Origin: Streptomyces flaveolus | GTDB taxonomy: Bacteria > Actinomycetota > Actinomycetes > Streptomycetales > Streptomycetaceae | DNA: 64,000 nucleotides | Direction: 5' to 3' | Assembly (NCBI RefSeq): GCF_000716535.1 | Contig: NZ_JNWV01000023.1 | Location: 124,001-188,000 of the forward strand | Part shown: positions 41,932-51,476 of the stretch, piece after piece | Numbering within the stretch: the first letter of the stretch is position 1 | How the letters are laid out: each line of letters begins with the position of its first letter | Position numbers and translations under genes: made by a program | Notes under the pieces: generated by a model | What the model saw: the letters and a program-made list of their open reading frames with translations, nothing else | The model's database searches: none | Told to the model about the DNA's origin: nothing

Positions 41932-42513
41932 CTAGACGCTGAGAGAGAGCGCAGCGCCGACACCGCCCAGGCCGAGGGCGACGGCGGCCTCCGCCCAGCC
42001 GCCCCTGCCCCAGGGGAAGAAGCGGTCGGCGGACAGCCGGCCGGGTCCGATGGCGGCGACGGCCAGGGCGGCGACGGCGATCGCCACGTTGTACTCCACA
42101 CCGCCGTCCGAGTCCCACACTCCGTGGGCGGCGGTCACCGTGACCATCGCGTTGATCATGACGCCGATCAGGGCGGCAGCCGCGAGCGGGGTCAGCAGCC
42201 CCAGGGCCAGACCGAGACCGCCGAGAAGCTCCGACAGACCCCCGATCACGGCGAAAATCTTCCCCGGGCGATAACCCAGGGCTTCGAAGGCCCTGCCGGT
42301 CGCGGTCAGACCACCGCCTCCGAAGAGACCGAAGACTTTCTGAGCTCCGTGCGCGGCCATGAACAGGCCGAAGGTCAGTCGGAGGAGCAGCAGGCCGCAG
42401 TCGGCCGCGGTCACCACCGGCCCGGTGGCGGCCGCCGTGGGCGCCGTGGCGGTGGGGTGCGCCGCCGATTGCGTGGAATGAGGCGAACGGTTCAGGATGC
42501 GTTTGATCAACAT
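41932..42513 (-). CDS. DoxX family membrane protein
   Basis: 193 residues from ATG 42513. After a Thr/Ala-rich N-terminus, four hydrophobic segments appear: CGLLLLRLTFGLFMAAHGAQ, KIFAVIGGLSELLGGLGLAL, LAAAALIGVMINAMVTVTAA and YNVAIAVAALAVAAIGPGRL. These and HGAQKVFGLFGGGG are typical of DoxX, a family tied to quinone-linked oxidation and to redox stress. It stands alone. Exact role unknown. Confidence 0.93.
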   Translation of the reverse strand: MLIKRILNRSPHSTQSAAHPTATAPTAAATGPVVTAADCGLLLLRLTFGLFMAAHGAQKVFGLFGGGGLTATGRAFEALGYRPGKIFAVIGGLSELLGGLGLALGLLTPLAAAALIGVMINAMVTVTAAHGVWDSDGGVEYNVAIAVAALAVAAIGPGRLSADRFFPWGRGGWAEAAVALGLGGVGAALSLSV

Positions 42514-43004
42514 GGCAATGATCCGATTGGAGCGCCGAAACGGGCGTTACCCCCAGCTCGGACAGCCGCCGAGCAACCGATGACGGGTGGGTGCGCGCGC
42601 CGCACAGCCTCACGGAGCACGCACGCCTCACAAGCGATCCTTGCGGTGCGGACCGCGTCGTGCATCTGGGAGAGCCGTCGCCGGGTGGGTACGGCGGGGC
42701 GGTTCCGACAGCCGGGCCTGTGGGTCGGAGCTGCCCCCTGCGCGGTGCGGAGAGCGCGGAGTATGCCCGACGGCAACAACGATCCCGGCCGAAACACCGA
42801 CAGGCCCACCGTCTACACGCTCATGCCACACGGGACGACAGCGCCCACGCACGTCGATGGTGAACGCCGCGTGACCGCCGGTCCGTGGACGCGCTCCTGA
42901 TGGTCATCTTCGCCACGGGGTCCGGACACCTGTGCTCCGCCGAGCCGGTGTGCGGTGGTCGTGGGCGTCGATGACCATCGGCGCACTCCTCTAGGAAACG
43001 CGTG
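42514..43004. other. Long gap between DoxX and the NAGPA-type gene
   Basis: About 490 bases. Several plus-strand frames are open (one from about 42763 reads MPDGNNDPGRNTDRPTVYTL), but none has an RBS or clear coding composition. It should hold promoters for the genes on both sides. Confidence 0.4.
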
Positions 43005-46000
43005 ATGACACTTCGTAACAAGAGACCCCTGGCGGCCGGCTCACGCCGTACCGCGGTGGCGGCGGCGCTGGCGCTGACGCTCGCCGGCGCCGTGGGCGGG
43101 GCGGGAACCGCCTTCGGTTCCGCCGACGACACGGCGGCGCCCCGGCACACGGCCCAGCCTGACTGGCTGCCGGACACACCGCAGAACTGGCCCGTGGTGG
43201 TGGACCACACCCGTACGCCGGACGAGACCGTCACCCGTGGTCTGCGGCACTACAGCGAGACCTACGACACCGTCGGCGGTCGCCAGCACATGCAGGTGCT
43301 CACGGCCGACCTGACCGATCCGAACCTCCGGGTCGGGATGGTGGAGGCCGGCGACACCCTCACCAACCCGGCGGACGAGACGCCGTCCTCGATGGCCCGT
43401 CGCACCGGCGCGGTGGCCGGCGTCAACGGCGACTACTTCGAGATCCACGCCAGTGGACGCCCGCTCGGCGGCATCGTCTCCGACGGGCGCGTGCTGAAGA
43501 GCCCCAAGCCGGGTTTCGCCTCCCAGTTGGGCGTGAAGCCCGACGGCACCATGGTGATGGGCCCGGAGACGTTCTCCGGAACGATCACCGCCGGCTCCGC
43601 GACCCGCTCGCTCGCCTCGGTGAACACGGTGAACGACGTGTCGACCGGTGGCATCACCGAGGTCACCCCCGATCTCGGCGAGACCCCGGACCTGGCCAAG
43701 CCGTCCACGCTGGTGCTCGGCCGGGCCACGGACGGCGGCTTCGTCGTCGACAGTGTGCAGACCGGGGTGACCACCGTGCCGCGGTTGACCTCCGGCCGGC
43801 TCGGCCTGCTCGGCGCCGGCGACGGCGGGCAGTGGCTCACCGACAGCCTGCACTCCGGTGACAAGGTGGGCATCGCCACCCACCTCTCTCCCGACAACGA
43901 TGTCACCGAGCTGATCAGCGGTGTCGACACCCTGGTCAAGGACGGCAAGGTCTACCGGGACCCGACCGGCACCCCGCCGAGCGGCGCCAACCCGGAGACG
44001 GCCGTCGGCATCACCAAGGACGGCAAGCACGCGGTCGTCGTCGCCGTCGACGGCCATGGCGGCGCTGCCACGGCCTTCGGCGTGACGCGGGACGAGGTCG
44101 CCGGTTACATGGTCGCCCACGGCGCCTGGACCGCCATGCTGTTCGACGGCGGTGGCTCCACCACCATGGTCAGCCGTGCCCCCGGGGCCGGCCGGGCCGA
44201 GGTCGTCAACACGCCGTCCGACCTGCCCGGCAACACCGAACGCCCGGTCGCCAACGGCATCTTCTTCTACTCCACCGCCAAGCAGCCCGGACCGGCCGAC
44301 AAGGTCGTCGTCAACGGCGGCAAGACGCTCACCACCGTCGCCGGCGGCTCCGTCCCGCTGCCGGTGTACGCCGTCGACCGGTTCGCCAACCCGGCGGCCG
44401 GGCACGTGCGGGTCCGCGTCGAACCCTCAGACCTCGCCACGTACGACAACGGCGTGCTGACCCCGCGCCGCACCGGCACGGGCCGGATCATCGCCTCCGA
44501 CGGCACGGCCTCCGCCTCCGCGAAGCTGGAGGTCGTCGGCAAGCTGAAGACCCTCACGGTCTCGCCCGACAAGGCCGACCTCGACAACGGCGCCACCCAG
44601 CAGCTCACCCTGTCGGCCACCGACAAGGACGGCGACCAGGTGCGGATCCCCGCCGAGGCGGCGACCTGGAAGGTGAACCCGGCGGGCCTCGGCAGCGTCG
44701 ACGCCCACGGCCTGTTCACCGCCGACGCCGACGAGGGCGGGCTCGCCGAGGTGACCGCGACGGTCGCGGGCGCCACCAGCACCGCGTCGATCGCCGTCGG
44801 CAGCGTCCACAAGGTCATCGACCCGATGACCAGCCTGGACGTCTGGCGGCTCAGCAACAACTCCACCGGCAAGCCCGCCACCCTGACCGCCGACCCGGGC
44901 GTCGTCCCGCCGGGGTCCGACGAGTCGGGATCGCTGAGGCTGGACTACTCGATGCCGGCCGGGTCCGGCGTGAAGCAGTTGGTGCTCTCCCCGAAGACCA
45001 CCCTGAAGACCGACACGAACAACGGCCAGGTCCCCACCGGCATCGGTGTGTGGATCAAGGGTGACGGCAACGGCATCGAGCTCGCCGAGAAGTACATCGG
45101 CGTCAACGGATCCTCGACCACGCTCTACCCGACGTACGTCACCTGGAAGGACTGGCACCTGGCGGTGGCCCAGCTGCCCGCCGGCATGCAGTTCCCGCTG
45201 ACCATCAGCTTCATCGACTTCCTGGCCATCAGCCCGAGCACCGCCTACAGCGGCTCGCTCAACGTCGCGGGTCTGCAGGCCCTGTACTCTCCGCGGCCCG
45301 TCACAGCGCCCGAGTACCACGCCGTCCCGAAGAACCCCGAGTGGCTGTCCTTCGAGGAGGACTCCGCGGACTTCGCGAAGCGCGGCACCACTCTCCTCAC
45401 CGGTGACGACGCCCATCTGCTCGCCTCCGACCCCGGGTCGGTGAGCAGCAACGTGATGGACTCCGTCGCCGAGCGGCTGCCCGAGCTCACCCCGCAGGCC
45501 CGGCCGGACGCCGCCCAGTTCCTGGGCGACATGGCGGACGACGGCAAGCTCGCGGATCTGCGGTTCGCCAAGTCGAAGATGGACGCGCTCGGCGTTCCCG
45601 AGCGTGACATCGTCGGCAACCACGAGATCACCCAGGGCGCCGACGCCGAGAACGGCAACTACAGTGACACCTTCGGCGACACCCACTACGCCTACACCCA
45701 GGGCGCGGCGCGGCTGATCGTCACGGACAACTCGCACGGAAGCCTGCAGTCCTCGGACCCGTTCCAGGACCCGGAGGGCGCCCAGTACCCCTGGCTGGTC
45801 CAGCAGTTGACGGACACCACCGCCAAGGACGTACTGGTCGTCACGCACATGCCCGCCTACGACCCGCACCCGGCCGCGAACAGCCAGTTCACGGACCGCT
45901 GGGAGGCCCGCATGTATCTGCGGCTGGTGCAGCGCTACCAGCAGACGCACCCGAAGCAGCACGTGATCATGATGTACGGTCACGCCCGCGGCTTCGCCGA

Positions 46001-46454
46001 GCAGATCCTCGATCCCGAGGGCCGGAGCGTGACCACCGAGGAGGGCGGCATCCCGCAGTTCACCTTCGCCGACCTCGGCATGCCGGCCTACGCCCCGGCC
46101 GACCAGGGCGGCATCTACCACTTCGGTCTGATCCGGATCGGTGACGACGGTGACCTTCAGTACACCGTGGAGCCCGCGCTCGCGTCGATCACGGTCCACG
46201 GTCCGAAGGACCCTGTCGCCAAGGGCGACCACATCACCCTGACCGCCACGGGCGAGCAGATCGGCGGCGACAACATCGCACCGCTCACGATCCCGATCGC
46301 GGACCCGGCCTCCCACGTCTGGACGTCGAGCGACCCCAAGGTCGCCTCGGTGGATCCCGCCACCGGCGCCCTGACCGCCCACCGCCCCGGCACCGTCACC
46401 GTCTCGGTGACCGCCGGCGGTGTCACGGCCGGCACCTCGGTCGTCGTCCGGTGA
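43005..46454 (+). CDS. Secreted phosphodiester glycosidase (NAGPA-type) with Ig-like and metallophosphoesterase domains
   Basis: 1,149 residues from ATG 43005, AGGAA upstream. A long signal peptide (TAVAAALALTLAGAVGG) is followed by the phosphodiester glycosidase domain (about residues 90-425) with VAGVNGDYFEIHASGRPLGG and AMLFDGGGSTTMVSRAPG. Ig-like Big_2-type domains follow (about 440-600). A C-terminal calcineurin-like domain (about 800-1,030) has FLGDMADDGKLADLRFAK, DIVGNHEITQG, VVTHMPAYDPH and YGHARG, and one more Big_2 domain ends it. It probably cleaves sugar-phosphodiesters or wall polymers and then phosphoesters outside the cell. Substrate unknown. Confidence 0.92.
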   Translation: MTLRNKRPLAAGSRRTAVAAALALTLAGAVGGAGTAFGSADDTAAPRHTAQPDWLPDTPQNWPVVVDHTRTPDETVTRGLRHYSETYDTVGGRQHMQVLTADLTDPNLRVGMVEAGDTLTNPADETPSSMARRTGAVAGVNGDYFEIHASGRPLGGIVSDGRVLKSPKPGFASQLGVKPDGTMVMGPETFSGTITAGSATRSLASVNTVNDVSTGGITEVTPDLGETPDLAKPSTLVLGRATDGGFVVDSVQTGVTTVPRLTSGRLGLLGAGDGGQWLTDSLHSGDKVGIATHLSPDNDVTELISGVDTLVKDGKVYRDPTGTPPSGANPETAVGITKDGKHAVVVAVDGHGGAATAFGVTRDEVAGYMVAHGAWTAMLFDGGGSTTMVSRAPGAGRAEVVNTPSDLPGNTERPVANGIFFYSTAKQPGPADKVVVNGGKTLTTVAGGSVPLPVYAVDRFANPAAGHVRVRVEPSDLATYDNGVLTPRRTGTGRIIASDGTASASAKLEVVGKLKTLTVSPDKADLDNGATQQLTLSATDKDGDQVRIPAEAATWKVNPAGLGSVDAHGLFTADADEGGLAEVTATVAGATSTASIAVGSVHKVIDPMTSLDVWRLSNNSTGKPATLTADPGVVPPGSDESGSLRLDYSMPAGSGVKQLVLSPKTTLKTDTNNGQVPTGIGVWIKGDGNGIELAEKYIGVNGSSTTLYPTYVTWKDWHLAVAQLPAGMQFPLTISFIDFLAISPSTAYSGSLNVAGLQALYSPRPVTAPEYHAVPKNPEWLSFEEDSADFAKRGTTLLTGDDAHLLASDPGSVSSNVMDSVAERLPELTPQARPDAAQFLGDMADDGKLADLRFAKSKMDALGVPERDIVGNHEITQGADAENGNYSDTFGDTHYAYTQGAARLIVTDNSHGSLQSSDPFQDPEGAQYPWLVQQLTDTTAKDVLVVTHMPAYDPHPAANSQFTDRWEARMYLRLVQRYQQTHPKQHVIMMYGHARGFAEQILDPEGRSVTTEEGGIPQFTFADLGMPAYAPADQGGIYHFGLIRIGDDGDLQYTVEPALASITVHGPKDPVAKGDHITLTATGEQIGGDNIAPLTIPIADPASHVWTSSDPKVASVDPATGALTAHRPGTVTVSVTAGGVTAGTSVVVR

Positions 46455-46465
46455 TCTGACCCACC

Positions 46466-46499
46466 GCCGGGGTGCCCGGGGCTTCCCGGGCACCCCGGC
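46466..46499. terminator. Bidirectional terminator hairpin
   Basis: Perfect 15-base arms (46466-46480, 46485-46499) around GCTT, between the convergent glycosidase and WhiB genes. Confidence 0.85.
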
Positions 46500-46552
46500 C
46501 GGTCGAGGCCGCTCCCGGCGCCGACGAGAAGGGGGCACTGAGGTCGAGGGGT

Positions 46553-46834
46553 TCAGGGGTTCGCGGCGTCCGGGGACCCGGGGCCGGCGCGGCGTTCGGC
46601 CTCCGTGCGACCGCCCCACACGCCGTACCGCTGGTCGGACGCCGCGGCGAAGCCGGCGCACGGAACGCGCACCGGGCAGTAGCGGCAGATCTCCTGCGCT
46701 CTCTGTTCACGCCGGCGCCGCGCGGATCCCCGCTCACCGGGCGGTGAGAAGAACACCGAGCTGTCCATGCCCCGGCAGGCCCCCTCGGCCTGCCATTCCC
46801 ACGTCCGCAGAAGCGGCTTGAGCTGCGTCGTCAT
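46553..46834 (-). CDS. WhiB family iron-sulfur transcriptional regulator
   Basis: 93 residues. It has the four cluster cysteines, in GACRGMDSSVFF and ICRYCPVRVPCAG (CxxC-x5-C), then the conserved GVWGGRTEAERRA turn. WhiB proteins bind a 4Fe-4S cluster and pair with sigma factors. The N-terminus (TTQLKPLLRTWEWQAEGACR) is short, typical of WhiB-like accessory members. It is the last gene of a leftward set with the hydrolase at 46908. Confidence 0.95.
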   Translation of the reverse strand: MTTQLKPLLRTWEWQAEGACRGMDSSVFFSPPGERGSARRRREQRAQEICRYCPVRVPCAGFAAASDQRYGVWGGRTEAERRAGPGSPDAANP

Positions 46835-46907
46835 CGACTGGTCCTTCCTTTCGGCTGCGGTCTCGTGCGGGGGGTGCGCGCGGGGGGGTCAGCGGATGCG
46901 TACGGGG

Positions 46908-47624
46908 TCAGCTCACCGCGTGGACGGCGTCGCGGATGAGCCGGGCCACGGCCGTGGGCTGCGAGAGCGTGACGGCGTGCGAGGCACCGTCGATCTCGAC
47001 CACCTTCGCTCCGGCCCGCGCGGCACCGAAGCGCTCCACCTCCGGAGCGATCACCTGGTCCGCGCCGGCCACCAAGGCCCACGAGGGCTTGGTCCGCCAC
47101 GCGGCGGCAGTGGCCCTCTCCTCGAAGGCGGCCAGGGCCAGCGGAGGTTGACAGGAGGCCAGCACCTCGGCGACCCGGGCGGAGACATCGGCGGCGAACA
47201 CCGTCGCGAACGCCTCCACGCTGAGGGTGACCTCGACGCCCTCACCACCGTCGGGGGCGGGGTAGCTCCACCGCTGGAGGTCGCCCGCCGGTGCGGTGTC
47301 CGGGAAACGGTCCCGCAGTTCGCCGAGGCTCTCCCCCTCCTCCACCACATAGGCGGCCACGTAGACCAGGGCGACGACGTTGTCGGTGGTGCCCGCGACG
47401 GTGATCACCGCACCGCCGTAGGAATGCCCGACCAGGACGACAGGACCGTCGATCTGAGCGGCGACCGACGCGATGTGCGCGGCGTCGGCGGCGAGGCCGC
47501 GCAGTGGATTCGGCGGCGCGACGACCGGGATGCCGCGGCTGTGCAGCTCGGCGACGACGCCGAACCAGATCGCCGTGTCGGCGAAGGCTCCGTGGACCAG
47601 GACGACGGTGGGGGTGGGGGGCAT
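46908..47624 (-). CDS. Alpha/beta hydrolase
   Basis: 238 residues. The alpha/beta hydrolase fold shows VVLVHGAFADTAIWFGVVAE at the start, the nucleophile elbow VLVGHSYGGAVITVAG (Ser about residue 88), and a C-terminal His in EIDGASHAVTLSQP. It is close to small esterase-like proteins that accompany redox stress genes. The AraC regulator at 47799 lies just upstream on the same strand, 175 bases away. Substrate unknown. Confidence 0.9.
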   Translation of the reverse strand: MPPTPTVVLVHGAFADTAIWFGVVAELHSRGIPVVAPPNPLRGLAADAAHIASVAAQIDGPVVLVGHSYGGAVITVAGTTDNVVALVYVAAYVVEEGESLGELRDRFPDTAPAGDLQRWSYPAPDGGEGVEVTLSVEAFATVFAADVSARVAEVLASCQPPLALAAFEERATAAAWRTKPSWALVAGADQVIAPEVERFGAARAGAKVVEIDGASHAVTLSQPTAVARLIRDAVHAVS

Positions 47625-47798
47625 GGCGGGGTTCCTTCCCGGTTCACGGGTGTGCCGGCGAGGGGGGGCGCCGGCGTGCCCGGCGGCCTCGACGGCTTCG
47701 CATGGTGGCCTCGTGGGCGGTGGGGGGATCCGGGGGCGTCGGCGGCGGGAGGTGCCTAAAGGCGGGCCGCGGGTGCGTGGGGCCGTGGCTGGTGGGGC

Positions 47799-48635
47799 TC
47801 AGGCGTCGGAGGACGCGGTGGCCTGCCACTCCTTGGGGGTGATGCCGTAGGTCTGCCGGAAGAGGCGGCTGAAGTGGGAGGGGCTGGCGAAGCCCCAGCT
47901 GTGGGCCACGGCGGCCACGGTACGGCGCCGCGCGCGCAGTTCGGCGCGGCAGGCGTCGAGCCTGCGCTGCCGTATCCAGGCGCTCACGGTGGTGCCGCCG
48001 GACTGGAAGAGCTTGTGCAGGTAGCGCACCGAGATGTGGTGTGCCCGGGCGATCGATTCGGGCGCGAGGTCCGGGTCCATGAGGTTGTCCTGGATGTGCC
48101 GCTGGATCCGCGCCAGCATCTCGTGGCTCCCGGGGGCGGAGCGCGGTCCGCGCGTCCGAAGGACGTCCCCGACGAGGAGGGCCACGAGGTCGGCCGTGTT
48201 CAGAGCCAGGCGCCGGCCGCCGGTCAGGCGCTGGTGGCGCGGCGTTCGGGCGAGGGCGGTCAGGAACTGCGAGACCAGCGACGCCAGGCCGCTCCCACCG
48301 CTGAGGTGGGTGTGCGCGACCGCACCCAGGTCGGCCGCCGACGCGTCGAGCAGGCACAGGGGGATCCGGAAGAGGGCCAGGTTCTCGCCACGGGAAAGGA
48401 GGTCGGGTCGGGGGGCGGCGCCGATGACGATGTCACCGGGCTCCAGTTGCAGGAGGGAGTCATGCGGGAGAATCACCGTCTCGTCGGAGACGTTGACGGC
48501 CAGGTAAAGGTGGTCGTCGTCGCCGGCGGTCGGCCAGGGCAGGTTGATGAAAGGGCCTGAATCATTTCCCGGGGACGTGATGGACGACTGGCGTTCGGGG
48601 GTTTCGGGCATGGCAGGGGTGATCGACCGGGTCAC
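47799..48635 (-). CDS. AraC family transcriptional regulator
   Basis: About 278 residues from GTG 48635, chosen because GGGAG lies 6 bases upstream; an ATG at 48662 is also in frame. The cupin-like N-terminal sensor contains LYLAVNVSDETVILPHDSLL. The AraC helix-turn-helix is PESIARAHHISVRYLHKLFQ then VAHSWGFASPSHFSRLFRQT (about 185-270). It lies between two alpha/beta hydrolase genes on the same strand. AraC proteins often bind direct repeats, and two 39-base direct repeats lie upstream of the hydrolase at 48692 (49711-49813). Confidence 0.93.
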   Translation of the reverse strand: MTRSITPAMPETPERQSSITSPGNDSGPFINLPWPTAGDDDHLYLAVNVSDETVILPHDSLLQLEPGDIVIGAAPRPDLLSRGENLALFRIPLCLLDASAADLGAVAHTHLSGGSGLASLVSQFLTALARTPRHQRLTGGRRLALNTADLVALLVGDVLRTRGPRSAPGSHEMLARIQRHIQDNLMDPDLAPESIARAHHISVRYLHKLFQSGGTTVSAWIRQRRLDACRAELRARRRTVAAVAHSWGFASPSHFSRLFRQTYGITPKEWQATASSDA

Positions 48636-48691
48636 ATCGGGCTCCCGTCGTTTCCTTTTCATTGTTCAGTTCTTCGGGGAGAAGAGCGGAT

Positions 48692-49570
48692 TCAGACATT
48701 CACGGCAGCGTGATCCACCGGATCCGGCTGCTCGGAGAGGAATGCGCCGACGACGTCGTTGAAGGCCGGCGGATTCTCCAGGAAGGGAAAGTGCGAGTTG
48801 GCCACCGTGGTCGGGAAGACATGCAGCCGCGCGCCCGGGATCCGCTGGGCGACGAACTGCTGCGACCGCGGGTGGACATGGCTGCCGTCGCATCCGATGA
48901 CCAGCGTCGGCACATCGATACGGGGCAGCACGTCCCGCCAGTCCTGGGCACAGTGGTCGAAGAGCAGGGGCACTCCCGCGTGGGCGGGGGTGGCCCGGAT
49001 CTGCTCGGCCACGAAGGCGAGGATCGCGGGGTCGGGGTCGCCGGAGAACATGCCGCGGACGAACTCGTATCGTGCCTGTTCACCGCCCGGACCGGCGAGC
49101 TCCGCGCCGAGGGCGACAAGACCGGCCACGTCGAAGATGGCACCCGACTGCTGTTGCTCCTCGGCCGACATCCACGGCACCGCGGCGACGGCCGCGGGCT
49201 GGTCCACGGCGACGAGACTCCGGATACGACCGGTGCCGTACTGGTCGACGAAGCTCCACCACACCGAGGCCCCCATCGACCAGCCCAGGGCGTCGAACCG
49301 GTCGAGTCCCAAGTGGTCGACGAGGTGCAGCACATCGGCCGCGAAACGAGCGATGCGATAACCGTGGTACGGCTTGTCGGACACCCCGTGTCCCCGGAAG
49401 TCCAGAGTGATGACGCGGTGCGCGGGGGAAAGTCCGCGTACCTGATGACGGAACATCTCCTGCGTCTGGCCCCAGCCGTGCAGCATGACCAGAGGGAATC
49501 CCTCTCCCCCGCTGTCCTGGTACACCAGGCGTACTCCGTCGCCGGTCGTCAGCTGGTCCACGGCCCCCAC
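48692..49570 (-). CDS. Alpha/beta hydrolase (haloalkane dehalogenase / epoxide hydrolase-like)
   Basis: 292 residues. GTG 49570 is preferred because AAGGAG lies 6 bases upstream; the long upstream extension to 49804 is unlikely. The fold shows LVMLHGWGQTQEMFRHQVRG, FRGHGVSDKPYHGYRIARF, the nucleophile elbow GWSMGASVWWSFV (Ser, about residue 97) and VANSHFPFLENPPAF with the catalytic His. The FRGHGxSDKP motif fits the alpha/beta hydrolase branch of small secondary-metabolite or hormone-like esterases. Two 39-base direct repeats precede it at 49711-49813. Confidence 0.92.
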   Translation of the reverse strand: MGAVDQLTTGDGVRLVYQDSGGEGFPLVMLHGWGQTQEMFRHQVRGLSPAHRVITLDFRGHGVSDKPYHGYRIARFAADVLHLVDHLGLDRFDALGWSMGASVWWSFVDQYGTGRIRSLVAVDQPAAVAAVPWMSAEEQQQSGAIFDVAGLVALGAELAGPGGEQARYEFVRGMFSGDPDPAILAFVAEQIRATPAHAGVPLLFDHCAQDWRDVLPRIDVPTLVIGCDGSHVHPRSQQFVAQRIPGARLHVFPTTVANSHFPFLENPPAFNDVVGAFLSEQPDPVDHAAVNV

Positions 49571-49710
49571 GTCAACTCCTTCTCGCACTCCGCGCCACGA
49601 CGTGCTCCGCGGCGGCGGGTTACGGCTTTGTTTCACGGGGCCGGCCTCAGGACCGGCTCCCGCATACGGAAATTCTGTGTCGGCCGACACCTCGCGCACC
49701 ACCGCGCTCC

Positions 49711-49813
49711 GTAGTGATCGGCCGGCGAATTCTTCGTCATTCTGTAGGGGGCCGCTACCGCACCCCGGCGCCGCGTAGTAATCGGCCGGCGCGCGTTCCG
49801 TCACTCTGTAGGG
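49711..49813. repeat. Two 39-base direct repeats upstream of hydrolase
   Basis: 49711-49749 and 49775-49813 match at 31 of 39 positions, sharing ATCGGCCGGCG and TCTGTAGGG, with a 64-base period (about six helix turns). They lie 141-243 bases upstream of the hydrolase start at 49570 and downstream of the PucR stop at 49877. The remaining parts of the 306-base gap hold no gene. Confidence 0.8.
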
Positions 49814-49876
49814 CGGGCCCGGATCGGCCCGGCACCGGCGCCGTCCCGCGCTCTCGTGCGCCGGCGGGCGACCCGG

Positions 49877-51130
49877 TCATACGGCGGGCAGGGGCTCGGT
49901 ATCCGCCTGGAGCAGTTCCAGGGTGCGCAGGCCCAGGTGCAGGACCAGCCGGTCACCGCCGCTGTCCAGGTCGAGGCCGGTGATCTCCTGGATCTGACGC
50001 AGCCGGTAGTAGAGCGAGGTGCGGTGGATCTGCAGGGCTTCGGCCGTGCGCGGGATCGACCCGGCGTGTTCGAGGAAGCACCGCAGCGTCTCCTCCAGGC
50101 GCTGTCCGCCGGGGCCGTCCAGCAGCCGGCGCAGCGGCGTGGGCAGGAGTGACGGGGTCAGGGCGTGGTCGGGCACCTGGAGGAGTACGGCGAGTTCGCC
50201 CAGCGATTCCCATGCGCCGACGCCCTTGAGGTGGGGCAGCCTGCGCGCGGCACGTGCCGCGACCAGGGCCTGCGCGTGCGAGGTCCAGGCGTCGGCCAGG
50301 CCGTCGTGGGTGCCGCCGATGCCGAGGACGGGGGCGGCGGAGGCGTCCAGGTAGGCGGCGAGGGCCTCCCGGACGGCCGTGGCCTGGTCCTCCAGTTCCT
50401 GCGCGGTCAACGGCCGGGCCGAGACCTGGAGGAGGACCGCGCCGTCCGGCGTGGCGGCCATGACGCCGTCCGCCGAGCGGGTGTGCACGAACCGCTCCAG
50501 GGACGCGCGCAGCGCGATCTCCACCTGCCCTGGCGGCTCCACCGAGCGGGAGACCTGGACGACGCTCACCACCGCGTGCGGGGCGTCGGGCAGAACGCCT
50601 CCGTCCAGGATCTGCCGACGCGCCGTGGCGCGGGCCGCCTCACCGGTGCCGAAGAGCGAGTGCAGTGTCTCGTGCAGGTCCGCCTGGCCGGCGGTGGCGG
50701 CGAGTTGGTCCGCGCGGAGCTGGGCGGTGATCGCCGGCACTGCCCCCGCGACAGTGTCGGTCTCCTCGCGGGTGAGCGTTCCCTCGGGCGCGACGACCAT
50801 CAGCAGGCCGAGCAGTTCGCCGCGGTCGCGCAGCGGAACGCAGTAGCGGGTGAGCAGCCCCAGGTCGTCGCGGCCCTCGATGAAGCCGGGTTTCGGCCAG
50901 CCGGCCACGCCCTGGTCGAGGACGTACCGGATGATCTCGTCGTCGGCCCGGCCCCGCAGCAGGCTGCGTATCCGGACCGGGTCCTCGTCGCCGAAGTGCT
51001 GGCTGGAGCAGATGAGCCGCACCAGGGGGTCGTCGACGACCACGGACCGCTCCAGCCGTTCCGCGAGTTCCTCGATCAGTTCCTGCAGCGCGTCGCTGCC
51101 CACCCGGACTCGCAGTCGCCGCTCGGCCAT
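49877..51130 (-). CDS. PucR-type transcriptional regulator (CdaR-like)
   Basis: 417 residues from ATG 51130 behind GAGGGAGGG. The sensory N-terminus is GAF-like (VLDQGVAGWPKPGFIEG, LLTRYCVPLRDRGELLGLLM), a central GGDEF-like domain (about residues 170-285) follows, and the C-terminal PucR helix-turn-helix is IPRTAEALQIHRTSLYYRLR then QIQEITGLDLDSGGDRLVLH. No ligand is visible. It lies on the same strand as, and upstream of, the hydrolase and AraC genes. Confidence 0.93.
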   Translation of the reverse strand: MAERRLRVRVGSDALQELIEELAERLERSVVVDDPLVRLICSSQHFGDEDPVRIRSLLRGRADDEIIRYVLDQGVAGWPKPGFIEGRDDLGLLTRYCVPLRDRGELLGLLMVVAPEGTLTREETDTVAGAVPAITAQLRADQLAATAGQADLHETLHSLFGTGEAARATARRQILDGGVLPDAPHAVVSVVQVSRSVEPPGQVEIALRASLERFVHTRSADGVMAATPDGAVLLQVSARPLTAQELEDQATAVREALAAYLDASAAPVLGIGGTHDGLADAWTSHAQALVAARAARRLPHLKGVGAWESLGELAVLLQVPDHALTPSLLPTPLRRLLDGPGGQRLEETLRCFLEHAGSIPRTAEALQIHRTSLYYRLRQIQEITGLDLDSGGDRLVLHLGLRTLELLQADTEPLPAV

Positions 51131-51476
51131 GGCGTCTCCCTCCCTCTGACTCGGCCTTTCTACAAGCCGTGGAAGGGGCGGCTCAAATGTTCGACAAGAT
51201 GCGGACGGCCCGGCCGGAGGCCTCGGGAGCTGCCTGGAGAGGGCGGTACGGACGTGTCGGCGGCCCGCGGAGGCGGGAAAACGCCGGGGCGATTGCCTCA
51301 CAGCGCACCGCCCTGGTCCCCGGGCGCACGGAAGGGCTGCCGTCCTTGCCGTGGCACGTCCGCCGGTACCCGCGCAAGAGTGCACGCACAGGACAATGCC
51401 GGTGCACTCGGAGAACACCGGGACGCCCCGGAACGAAGGGGCGGCCCCGGTCGGCTGCGGGAGTGACGCCCAGCGG
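51131..51476. other. Gap between PucR and DUF6355 genes
   Basis: About 346 bases, expected to hold the promoter of the PucR gene. An open leftward frame (51183-51407) has non-coding composition and was left out. Confidence 0.4.

Noticed and set aside
42763..42900. A 45-codon open frame before the NAGPA-type gene
   Set aside because: No RBS and no recognisable family; may be chance in GC-rich DNA.
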